Source: Nitrospira sp. | Lineage (GTDB): Bacteria; Nitrospirota; Nitrospiria; Nitrospirales; Nitrospiraceae | Length of the DNA stretch: 5,595 nucleotides | NCBI GenBank assembly: GCA_015904055.1 | Contig: JABMDE010000137.1 | Location: 1 to 5,595 of the forward strand | Reading direction: 5' to 3' | In this document: positions 1 to 5,016 of the stretch, piece after piece | Numbering within the stretch: the stretch's first letter is position 1 | How the letters are laid out: each line of letters opens with the position of its first letter | Program-made: the position numbers and the translations under genes | Notes under the pieces: model-generated | Seen by the model: only the letters and a program-made list of their open reading frames with translations | Databases searched by the model: none | Told to the model about the DNA's origin: nothing

Positions 1-214
1 ACTGATCATTGATCCTGATACTGTGTTGTCCGACCCGATCGCCTTTCAATCTTTCCAGTCGGTTGCCTGCCGGTGAGAGGAGGTCTTTCAGATCCGTCGA
101 GTTGTCGAGCATCGTGAGTTTCCGCTCAGCGACCTTCCTGAAACCGGAAAACTCCTTCACCATCTCGCCGGCGAAGAACTGTTGCGTCTTCTTGTCACGA
201 AACCCTCGAGTCAC
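1..214 (-). CDS. higB: HigB-type RelE/ParE-superfamily toxin, 3' end cut by window edge
   Basis: The minus strand encodes 71 codons before the left edge, beginning MTRGFRDKKTQQFFAGE. The stretch RKLTMLDNSTDLKDL, then NRLERLKGDR and GQHSIRIND, matches the conserved course of the HigB / plasmid-maintenance 'killer' family, whose members are about 90-100 residues, so roughly a quarter of the protein lies outside. Known family members are ribosome-dependent mRNA endonucleases, neutralised by a HigA antitoxin that is usually encoded directly downstream; here that gene would lie beyond the left edge. The GTG at 212-214 is chosen because it gives the family's short N-terminus before GFRDK. A TTG three codons upstream (MDIVTRGF...) is possible, and a TAA in frame closes the reading frame further up. 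The ribosome site is weak (AGG about 10 nt upstream). The family call is firm from the visible motif course; activity cannot be judged. Confidence 0.85.
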   Translation of the reverse strand, partial: MTRGFRDKKTQQFFAGEMVKEFSGFRKVAERKLTMLDNSTDLKDLLSPAGNRLERLKGDRVGQHSIRINDQ

Positions 215-236
215 GATATCCAACCTATCACAGTTT

Positions 237-256
237 TACGTTTTACGTACAGCATA
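237..256 (-). promoter_or_regulatory. Possible higB promoter and operator
   Basis: A perfect inverted repeat TACGT-TTT-ACGTA occupies 237-249, embedded in a short tandem repeat of ACGTAAA units read on the minus strand. Immediately upstream on the same strand is TATGCT (251-256), a fair -10 hexamer, without a convincing -35. A start site about 7 nt beyond the -10 would fall inside the repeat, where HigA or the HigBA complex would be expected to repress. Placement 23-36 bp upstream of the toxin GTG supports this. Antitoxin binding is inferred from family behaviour. Confidence 0.4.
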
Positions 257-345
257 TGTGCCGAATTTGTGCTAATAATCTGTAATACAGACAGAATTCC
301 TCGGAATCAATCGAGTCAGTAGAAACCGCTTACGTCATTGCTCAG

Positions 346-367
346 TGCGCCTCGTCATGACGGCGCA
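346..367. repeat. Hairpin-forming inverted repeat
   Basis: TGCGCC (346-351) and GGCGCA (362-367) are perfect inverted arms around a 10-base spacer; the 10-bp palindrome CGTCATGACG lies slightly off-centre inside. It sits between the small membrane-protein gene (stop at 487) and the toxin promoter, both on the minus strand, where a terminator would be expected. However, no run of T follows the stem on either strand, so it is at best a weak or factor-dependent terminator or a protein binding site. Nothing else convincing is seen between 257 and 486. Confidence 0.35.
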
Positions 368-486
368 TGGATTAATCCTTCCAGTGCACCGGGAAGCCTT
401 CAAAACCATCTTATTTGTGAGCTGGGCCCAATACAGATTGGTAACGTCGCAACTCCTCGCTGATTACACTGGATGAGGGAGGCGAC

Positions 487-711
487 TCAGGAGTTCAGTT
501 GCCGTTTGATCGAGCAGTACAGCCCATAGCCTTGGGCCAACAGCCCGGTCACGAGTAATCCGAGCGCCGTCGGAAGCCAAGGTGAGGTGGGGTCATCGAG
601 TCCGGCCATGCCGATGACGAATCCCAGGGCCACGGCGACGATGCCGACGGATCGCGCGATGATGCCTCTCCGTGCCCAATTATTCGGTGACGAGGTGTGG
701 TCAGGCGGCAT
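487..711 (-). CDS. Small protein with two predicted transmembrane helices, unknown function
   Basis: This is a 74-residue protein that I do not recognise. A polar N-terminus (MPPDHTSSPNNWARRG) precedes two hydrophobic stretches, about residues 21-38 (SVGIVAVALGFVIGMAGL) and 45-66 (from WLPTALGLL to GLYC). A short loop DDPTSP joins them, and the tail SIKRQLNS is basic. By the positive-inside rule both ends, each carrying Arg/Lys, should face the cytoplasm. An in-frame TAG lies four codons before the ATG, so no upstream extension is possible. There is no Shine-Dalgarno sequence, but promoter-like hexamers end 6 nt before the ATG, which suggests a leaderless message. It stands alone: its neighbours on the same strand are over 140 bp away on both sides. 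The opposite-strand frame is rich in Met, Pro and Arg and looks like a shadow. The hydrophobic pattern makes a real gene likely but not certain. Confidence 0.6.
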   Translation of the reverse strand: MPPDHTSSPNNWARRGIIARSVGIVAVALGFVIGMAGLDDPTSPWLPTALGLLVTGLLAQGYGLYCSIKRQLNS

Positions 712-747
712 GTTGTCAGTCTACAGTTGCAGTGAACGAGAGTTCAA
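712..747 (-). promoter_or_regulatory. Promoter of the small membrane-protein gene, probably leaderless
   Basis: Read on the minus strand, TTGAAC (742-747) and TAGACT (718-723) are separated by 18 bp; each matches four of six positions of the sigma-70 consensus. Only six bases (GACAAC) separate the -10 from the ATG, which puts the predicted start site at or next to the A of ATG. This fits the missing ribosome binding site. Confidence 0.4.
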
Positions 748-859
748 TTACCCTTCGAGACAGCGTTCATCTGTATCAAGAGCCGAACCAGACCGAATCC
801 ATCTTTCCCGAATCAAAAGGTCTTCGCAGGATGTGCTCTACCGGCAGATACCGACCGGT

Positions 860-1012
860 CTACTCGCCGTGATGGTTGTGCATCAAGATGGTCCGGCCGG
901 CGATCTCATGAGGCTGAGTTGAGGAATACACCGTCGCATAGCCGGTTCGAGAGCTGAAGTAGGAATGTCCCGGTCCTGCGTTGGAAACGGATCTACAGAT
1001 TGGCCAACACAC
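860..1012 (-). CDS. Possible 50-residue ORF, or detached C-terminal part of the upstream gene
   Basis: The frame of the preceding 60-residue gene stays open after its TAA (1031-1033) down to a TAG at 860-862, 56 codons in all. The only usual start codon in the upstream part is the GTG at 1010-1012, which gives 50 residues and has no ribosome binding site. The sequence is protein-like: it includes GPGHSYFSSRTGYATVYSST and ends GRTILMHNHHGE, with third positions mostly G or C. A small inverted repeat, ACCGG-N10-CCGGT (840-859), directly follows the stop and could be a weak terminator stem. It may be a separate small gene, or the tail of a longer protein interrupted by the TAA. I do not recognise a family, and chance remains a real alternative. 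Confidence 0.35.
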   Translation of the reverse strand: MCWPICRSVSNAGPGHSYFSSRTGYATVYSSTQPHEIAGRTILMHNHHGE

Positions 1013-1030
1013 GAGGGCTTTCGGGAGTGG

Positions 1031-1213
1031 TTAGGTCCTGCTGGAATCCAGTGTCACGCGAACTTGTCCTGTACGGCTCAAGTAATCGATTGCGAGGGAT
1101 ACCTGATTCCAGGTGAGCTCCGGGCAGAGGCCCGCAATTTCCTCCATGGGACAATCGGTGCCGAGCTTCTCCAGGGCGGTGTGAACACGAGAGATGATTG
1201 TTGAGACGTCCAT
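1031..1213 (-). CDS. Small winged-helix-like protein (60 aa)
   Basis: The 60-residue product begins MDVSTIISRVHTALEKLG. Its predicted layout is a first helix (about 4-18), a short second helix over PMEEIAGLC (22-30), a third helix over TWNQVSLAIDYLSRTG (34-49) and a strand-turn segment QVRVTLDSSRT (50-60). This order resembles a compact winged helix-turn-helix, so nucleic-acid binding is possible but unproven. I recall similar short proteins in Nitrospira genomes, without a known function. The ATG at 1213 is chosen because GGGGGA lies 6 nt upstream. A GTG at 1306 would add 31 residues, but it has no ribosome site and lies upstream of the predicted start site. The upstream CTAG box and a -10 suggest activation by the neighbouring NarL-type regulator. 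The chain stops just after SSRT, and the same frame then continues open, so a C-terminal truncation cannot be excluded. Confidence 0.7.
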   Translation of the reverse strand: MDVSTIISRVHTALEKLGTDCPMEEIAGLCPELTWNQVSLAIDYLSRTGQVRVTLDSSRT

Positions 1214-1255
1214 AGAGCATCCCCCGTGTGGGTCTTCAGGTACGCAGTAGGTGAA

Positions 1256-1301
1256 ATGATAGGTGAACGTGGCGAGAAACAGAACTAGGGGAACAGCTAG
1301 A
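1256..1301 (-). promoter_or_regulatory. CTAG-box promoter of the small winged-helix gene
   Basis: On the minus strand the 18-mer TCTAGCTGTTCCCCTAGT (1284-1301) carries two CTAG tetramers whose starts are 12 bp apart. Twenty-two bases further on is TATCAT (1256-1261), five of six matches to a -10 box, with no recognisable -35. The start site would be near 1249, which centres the box at about -43, overlapping the -35 region as class-II activators do. The box matches the reverse complement of the one at 4161-4178 at 13 of 18 positions. Binding by the local response regulator is inferred. Confidence 0.5.
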
Positions 1302-1368
1302 GACACGAAGAAATGCTACCAGACCCCACATGGCCGACAAGAGCCATCCGACGAATCTGAGAGGAGGA

Positions 1369-1382
1369 CGAGCAGATGCTCG
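1369..1382. repeat. Short inverted repeat downstream of the regulator gene
   Basis: CGAGCA-GA-TGCTCG is a 14-bp inverted repeat lying 45-58 bp beyond the stop of the response-regulator gene. On the minus strand a pyrimidine-rich stretch (TCCTCCTCTC) follows, so it could be a poor intrinsic terminator. Without a real T-run the call stays weak. Confidence 0.25.
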
Positions 1383-1426
1383 GCAACCGGTGCTCTATGA
1401 CGCCATCGGCTCGCGCGAGGCACAAA

Positions 1427-2056
1427 TTACAGACTCACCAGGCCTTCGGCCACGGCATACTTTGTCAGCTCGGCCAACTCGTCCATGATCCGGGACTTAT
1501 GAAACTCCACGGTCTTGACGGAAATATTCAAGAGCGTGGCGATATCCTTGGTGCCCTTCCCTTCCGCAATGAGTTGCAACACTTCTCGCTGCCGCGGCGT
1601 GAGCGCGGTCACGGGCTGCTGACGCAGCAGCGCGTCCGGCGGATGCAATGTGGCCGCCAGCACGTCTTTCGTGATCAGCGGCGTCATGTAATGTTGTCCT
1701 CTCAGGACCGCGTGGATGGCCTGTTTGAGCTCCGACGCGGCAGATCGTTTGAGCAAATAACCGGATGCACCGGCCTTGAAGGCCTCCGTTGCATAGGTCG
1801 GTGTCGCATGCATGGTGAGAAAGATCAGTTTGCTGTCGGGTACGAGCTTTGTGAGTTGTCTGGCGGCATCCAGCCCATTGAGTAGCGGCATGGAGATGTC
1901 GAGCAAGATCACGTCCGGGCGCAATTTTTGCGCTTCTTCCACCAATGCGCGGCCGTCTTCCACCGTGCCGACGACGACGCCTTCGGCTTCCACCAGCTTC
2001 AGAACCCCGGCCAGGACCAGCGAGTGATCGTCCGCGATCAGGATACGAGGGCGCAT
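1427..2056 (-). CDS. NarL/FixJ-family response regulator
   Basis: A 209-residue two-component regulator. The receiver domain (about 1-120) has the acidic pair Asp9-Asp10, the phosphoacceptor Asp53 in LLDISMPLLNG, the switch Thr81 and Lys103 in YLLKR. A LuxR-type helix-turn-helix follows at about 150-205, with LTPRQREVLQLIAEGKGTKD and NISVKTVEFHKSRIM, the usual start and recognition-helix motifs. Length and domain order are standard for NarL/FixJ proteins, and every key residue is present, so it should be a phosphorylation-dependent DNA-binding regulator in the cytoplasm. Its ATG overlaps the kinase stop codon (TGATG, one shared base), which indicates translational coupling; only a purine-rich AGAAAGAGAA lies upstream as a ribosome site. 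The kinase is its obvious partner. CTAG-N8-CTAG boxes at 1284-1301 and 4161-4178 are candidate targets. The target genes cannot be named from the sequence. Confidence 0.95.
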   Translation of the reverse strand: MRPRILIADDHSLVLAGVLKLVEAEGVVVGTVEDGRALVEEAQKLRPDVILLDISMPLLNGLDAARQLTKLVPDSKLIFLTMHATPTYATEAFKAGASGYLLKRSAASELKQAIHAVLRGQHYMTPLITKDVLAATLHPPDALLRQQPVTALTPRQREVLQLIAEGKGTKDIATLLNISVKTVEFHKSRIMDELAELTKYAVAEGLVSL

Positions 2057-4062
2057 CAGGCGTTCTCTTTCTTGGCCGGAATCCAGGCGAAGACTTTCGT
2101 GCCATCAGTCGGCTTGGAATGGATGCGGAGGAATCCATTGAGGAGCCGCAATCGCTCCTGCATGCTGGTCAGGCCCAACCCTTTGTGATAGGCATTCGTC
2201 CCGCTTGCGTCAAATCCCTGGCCGTTATCGATCACGGACAGGGCAACTCCGGTGGATGACCCTCTCAGCTCCACGGTGGCTTCGGTGGCACAGGCATGTC
2301 GCACGACATTCTGGAGGCTCTCCTGCAGTACGCGGAACAGACAGGTCGAATGGTCGAGCGACAGTGAATCGGGCACATGATTCGTCTCGAAGAACACGGC
2401 AAGTCCTGTCCGTTTGGTGACCTCACGGATGTGGTCTGCGATAGCCGGTTGTAGTCCTGCATGTTCTAGCAGTGACGGGTGAAGTTTGTACGCGAGGTCA
2501 TGGACGTCATCGGAAAGCCGTTCCATCTGTTCCCGGATCGGCAGCAAGGTTTGCCTGGTCAATTCCGGCGAGATCGTCGGCTGTTGTTCGAGTGTCGCCA
2601 CATCGAGTACCAGCGCGGCGAGGCGCTGGCTGATATCGTCGTGCAGCTCACGCGCGATTCGTTGCCGCTCATGTTCTTGGGCGGAGAGCAGTGCCGAAGC
2701 GAGGTCTTGCAGTTGCACCCGGTATTGGCGGAGTTCTTTCTGGTTCAGCTCCAATTCCTGCTCCTCGCGCTTGCGATCCGTGATGTCTTCAGAGATTCCC
2801 AACAGGTACTGAGGACGCCCTTCCTGATCAGCGATAGGGATCTTTTTCGTATGGAGCAGGTGAATGGTTCCGTCGTGAGTCGTGATGGGTTCTTCCGGAA
2901 TATCCAACAGGCGTCCACTCTCCAACACCTTCCGGTCTTGGGCGGTAAAGAAGTCGGCTTGGTCGCGGGGAAAGACATCGTAGTCGCTCTTGCCCAGCAA
3001 TTCGCGCTCGGAATAACCGAGCAGTCGTTCTCCCACCTTGTTGATGCGAACAAACCGAAGCTCCCTGGCGTCTTTGACGAACACCATCGTGGGCAGGTTG
3101 TCGACCACAGAATACATGAGGGCTTCGGAACGGTGCAGCCGGTCTTCTGCCCGTCTACGTTCACTGATGTCGGTGGTAATGCCGCCGATCGCGTACACGC
3201 GCCTGGAATGATCCCGCAGGGGGAATTTCATGGCAGTGGTTATATGCAACCCGCCGGGATAGAGGGCGGTCTCTTCGAATTCCATGGCCGTTTCGGTCTC
3301 TTGGACTTTGCAGTCATTGGCATGAAACTGATCGGCCTGTTCGTGGGCGAACAGCTCTGAGTCCGTCTTGCCCTGAATGTGTTCCTGCGTAAGGTCAAAG
3401 GCCTCCTCGAATCGGCGGTTCGTATAGCAATACCGCCCATCCGTCGTTTTGATGAAGGCAAGATTTGGCGCATGGTCGAGGAATGTGCGAAACCGTTCCT
3501 CGCTTTCGATCAACGCTGCGTTGGCCTGCTCCAGCTCTCCGGTTCGCTCACGGATCCGGCGCAGCAACTTTTCCTGAGCGTTCCGCAAAGATTTCTCGGC
3601 GTGTGCGCGCTCGGTGATGTCATGGCCGATGATCAACAGGCAGCGTGTCTTTTCCAGCATAACCACATCAGCGGAGATGAGAATATGGCGCAGGCCGGCG
3701 CGTTTCATCCGTACCGGCACATCGAGATTCCGCACCGACCGTTCAGATGTGAGGCGCTTGATGAATCGAGCCCGATCGTCGGGGTCCGGCAACATATTCA
3801 GGAGGAGTGTCGTCTGACCGATCACGTCGTCCCGCTGAAATCCGAACATCTCCAGGCAGGCGTCGTTGATATCGAGACACCGACCCGTCTCCAACTCCGT
3901 CACTCCAATCGGATGAGAACTCAGACGAACCGCCATGGCCAAGACTTCATCCTTCAAGAAAGGAAAAGCCGGTCTGCGTAGGCGCAAGGCAGGCCGCGGT
4001 CGAGGCGAAGAGCGGGCGCTCGTTCTTACAGACGGTTTGGTCTTGGTAGTTTTCTGTGCCAT
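2056..4062 (-). CDS. Soluble triple-PAS sensor histidine kinase, NarX/HisKA_3 type
   Basis: The 668-residue kinase starts with a basic, Pro/Arg/Ser-rich tail (1-33). It continues with PAS 1 (about 43-153, ending GHDITERAHAEK), a coiled linker (154-188), PAS 2 (about 189-303, ending GGITTDISERR) and PAS 3 (about 312-431, ending GISEDITDRK). Another coiled linker (428-460) leads to the HisKA_3 dimerisation domain with phosphoacceptor His474 in RIARELHDDISQR. The HATPase_c domain shows Asn585 in LQESLQNVVRHA, the G1 box DNGQGF (612-617) and the G2 box GLGLTSMQERL (628-638). No transmembrane segment or signal peptide is seen, so sensing should be cytoplasmic; ligands or cofactors cannot be deduced. 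It autophosphorylates and passes the phosphate to the coupled regulator. An in-frame TAG six codons upstream makes the ATG at 4062 the first possible start. It has no Shine-Dalgarno sequence (CCCCC precedes it); Met43, at the first PAS, is an alternative start. Confidence 0.95.
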   Translation of the reverse strand: MAQKTTKTKPSVRTSARSSPRPRPALRLRRPAFPFLKDEVLAMAVRLSSHPIGVTELETGRCLDINDACLEMFGFQRDDVIGQTTLLLNMLPDPDDRARFIKRLTSERSVRNLDVPVRMKRAGLRHILISADVVMLEKTRCLLIIGHDITERAHAEKSLRNAQEKLLRRIRERTGELEQANAALIESEERFRTFLDHAPNLAFIKTTDGRYCYTNRRFEEAFDLTQEHIQGKTDSELFAHEQADQFHANDCKVQETETAMEFEETALYPGGLHITTAMKFPLRDHSRRVYAIGGITTDISERRRAEDRLHRSEALMYSVVDNLPTMVFVKDARELRFVRINKVGERLLGYSERELLGKSDYDVFPRDQADFFTAQDRKVLESGRLLDIPEEPITTHDGTIHLLHTKKIPIADQEGRPQYLLGISEDITDRKREEQELELNQKELRQYRVQLQDLASALLSAQEHERQRIARELHDDISQRLAALVLDVATLEQQPTISPELTRQTLLPIREQMERLSDDVHDLAYKLHPSLLEHAGLQPAIADHIREVTKRTGLAVFFETNHVPDSLSLDHSTCLFRVLQESLQNVVRHACATEATVELRGSSTGVALSVIDNGQGFDASGTNAYHKGLGLTSMQERLRLLNGFLRIHSKPTDGTKVFAWIPAKKENA

Positions 4063-4074
4063 GGGGGTGCAGCA

Positions 4075-4103
4075 ATTCTAGGCTTCATGAGAAAACCAAA
4101 CAA
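4075..4103 (-). promoter_or_regulatory. Promoter of the kinase-regulator operon
   Basis: On the minus strand TTGTTT (4098-4103) and TAGAAT (4075-4080, five of six matches to the -10 consensus) are separated by exactly 17 bp. The predicted start site lies about 6 nt before the kinase ATG, so the leader would be nearly absent, in keeping with the lack of a ribosome binding site. The -35 is weak (three of six). Confidence 0.45.
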
Positions 4104-4160
4104 GAGGGCAAGAAGCCGATGGCTGGATAGGTATGCGGGCTAGTGCGGTTTGAGCTAACG

Positions 4161-4206
4161 ACTAGGGTAATGCCTAGTGCTGCAGCCAGGCCAATTGCCT
4201 TAAAAG
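4161..4206 (+). promoter_or_regulatory. CTAG-box operator with possible rightward promoter
   Basis: ACTAGGGTAATGCCTAGT (4161-4178) is an inverted repeat with perfect 6-bp arms (ACTAGG/CCTAGT). Its two CTAG tetramers start 12 bp apart, as in the box at 1284-1301. Read rightward, TAAAAG (4201-4206, four of six -10 matches) follows after exactly 22 bp, the same spacing as at the other box; there is no good -35. A start near 4213 would produce a transcript carrying the 25-codon ORF at 4292. For the leftward kinase promoter the same box would centre near -101, so it might also serve for autoregulation. A further lone CTAG is at 4140-4143. Regulator binding is inferred. Confidence 0.45.
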
Positions 4207-4291
4207 GATTCTCCAGCGTACGACCATGAAGCATGCAGCCTCAGCACAATGATGTCTTCCGATCACCCAGGTAGGTAAGGAGTCTGTATTC

Positions 4292-4369
4292 ATGCGCACG
4301 TCTGCTGCGGCGCCATGTCCGGACTCGTTGTCGACGCACATGAGCCAGGTGCTTGGCTCGCATTGGTAA
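4292..4369 (+). CDS. Possible 25-residue small protein or leader peptide
   Basis: ATG at 4292 is preceded by AAGGAG (4277-4282) with a 9-nt spacer, one of the best ribosome sites in the window. The ORF ends at TAA (4367-4369) after 25 codons. The peptide starts MRTSAAAPCPDSLS and ends SHW; it has no clear hydrophobic helix or run of one amino acid, so classic amino-acid attenuation is not indicated. A 7-bp hairpin (4342-4359) lies inside its last codons. A CTAG-box promoter about 80 bp upstream could supply the message. I do not recognise the peptide. The strong ribosome site is direct evidence; expression is inferred, and an ORF this short could arise by chance. Confidence 0.35.
   Translation: MRTSAAAPCPDSLSTHMSQVLGSHW
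4342..4359 (+). repeat. Hairpin at the end of the 25-codon ORF
   Basis: GAGCCAG-GTGC-TTGGCTC forms a 7-bp stem in RNA (six Watson-Crick pairs and one G-U) with a 4-base loop. It overlaps the last codons of the small ORF and ends 7 nt before its stop codon, so a ribosome translating the ORF would melt it. No T-run follows, so it is not a plain intrinsic terminator. Confidence 0.35.
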
Positions 4370-4683
4370 CCGATTCGAGTACAAGGTTGCAGGGTGTCCC
4401 GTCATGAACTACGCGATAAAAGATTCGTGCCGGTTTTGTCCCGATCAAACCACCGCACAGAGGTGTGACCCCGCATCCTCGGCGGCTGGTCATTGAGTTG
4501 CTTTTACATCGTCTGTCGCGTTTTGCGTCAGAACCGGGTGCCACGATGGCGACATTGTCCACAGCAGAGCGGCAGGAGTTTCTTCTGAGACGGTGCCGGA
4601 CCGGAGGCGAACGGCCATGGCGCTTTGTAGTTTCTGCACGCAAGCGATCGCTATCGGGCCGAGGCATATTTGTTGCCCTCCTC
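4370..4683. other. Stretch without a recognisable gene
   Basis: I see no convincing gene here. A plus-strand frame starting with GTG at 4465 runs 87 codons to 4728. It ends 24 bp before the zinc-ribbon gene but lacks a usable ribosome site (AGAGG nearly touches the GTG) and shows no recognisable motif. A minus-strand frame (4290-4703, 137 codons) is rich in Arg, Ser and Thr, typical of a chance frame in GC-rich DNA. Either could hide a decayed gene. The stretch may simply be the 5' leader of the zinc-ribbon mRNA. Confidence 0.4.
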
Positions 4684-4726
4684 GTTGATCGCCGCCGTGA
4701 CATGCATTACGGAGGCGGTGATCAAT
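4684..4726 (+). repeat. Long hairpin upstream of the zinc-ribbon gene
   Basis: TTGATCGCCGCC (4685-4696) pairs with GGCGGTGATCAA (4714-4725) to give a 12-bp stem in RNA with a single G-U pair, extendable by one more G-U (4684/4726), around a 17-nt loop. It ends 11 nt before the ribosome site AGGAGG (4738-4743). With no T-run on either side it is not an intrinsic terminator. It could be an operator in DNA, or an mRNA structure controlling stability or ribosome access. Confidence 0.45.
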
Positions 4727-4752
4727 AGCGACGCACCAGGAGGGAGAAACCC

Positions 4753-5016
4753 ATGATGGTCCATGGATGTCATTGCAATCGCTGTGGCGGGATGATGGCT
4801 AAGGTCTACGGCGACTTGATGAGTCCGGATGACATGGGGATAGACGTGGTCGGGTGGCGGTGCGTGAACTGTGGGGATTATGTGGATGAGCTGGTGCTCA
4901 AGAATCGAGGGATGCAACAGGGACCACCCTCATTTCCCACCCGATTGGCGAAAGAGCGAGAACCAATGCAACGTCCGGCGCCGCTGTCGATCCAACGCCG
5001 TCGCGCTGCGGCATGA
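4753..5016 (+). CDS. Small Cys4 zinc-ribbon protein (87 aa), unknown function
   Basis: The protein carries two CxxC knuckles, Cys8-Asn-Arg-Cys11 (CNRCGGMM) and Cys37-Val-Asn-Cys40 (WRCVNCGDYVD). The second is followed by ELVLKNR, the layout of a single zinc ribbon that binds one Zn by four cysteines; Cys6 and His4 lie close to the first knuckle. I recall similar short CxRCGGMM...RCVxCG proteins as multi-copy hypothetical proteins in Nitrospira. Function is unknown; nucleic-acid or protein binding would fit the fold. The C-terminal 30 residues are basic and Pro/Gln/Arg-rich (ending QRRRAAA) and look disordered. The first of two adjacent ATGs is chosen because AGGAGG (4738-4743) lies 9 nt upstream. 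No signal peptide is present, so it should be cytoplasmic. A long hairpin precedes it, and no gene on its strand lies close enough to form an operon. Confidence 0.85.
   Translation: MMVHGCHCNRCGGMMAKVYGDLMSPDDMGIDVVGWRCVNCGDYVDELVLKNRGMQQGPPSFPTRLAKEREPMQRPAPLSIQRRRAAA

Noticed and set aside
9..275. Plus-strand 88-codon frame at the left end
   Set aside because: It is antisense to the HigB reading frame, whose family motifs are clear; the plus-strand product is Ser/Arg/Phe-rich with no ribosome site.
281..476. Plus-strand open frame of 65 codons containing an ATG at 357 (39 codons, MTAHGLILPVHREAFKT...)
   Set aside because: It looks mildly protein-like, but there is no ribosome site, no recognised family, and part of it is the 346-367 inverted repeat. 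It could be a remnant, but there is not enough to call it.
425..483. Minus-strand tail reading SEELRRYQSVLGPAHK just past the small membrane-protein stop
   Set aside because: Only about two dozen codons are open and there is no start codon with a ribosome site; it may be a fragment of a lost gene, but chance is as likely.
587..922. Plus-strand 111-codon frame overlapping the membrane-protein gene
   Set aside because: Its first third is the antisense shadow of the two-helix protein; the Met/Pro/Arg-rich composition and absence of a ribosome site argue against a gene.
2479..3360. Plus-strand 293-codon frame inside the kinase
   Set aside because: It is entirely antisense to the PAS and HisKA_3 regions, which carry unmistakable motifs; long antisense frames are common in GC-rich coding DNA.
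3379..3981. Plus-strand 200-codon frame inside the kinase
   Set aside because: It is antisense to PAS 1 and PAS 2 of the kinase, with no motif or ribosome site of its own.
4290..4703. Minus-strand 137-codon frame in the intergenic region
   Set aside because: The composition is Arg/Ser/Thr-rich without secondary-structure pattern or ribosome site; it overlaps the better supported 25-codon ORF and hairpins on the other strand.
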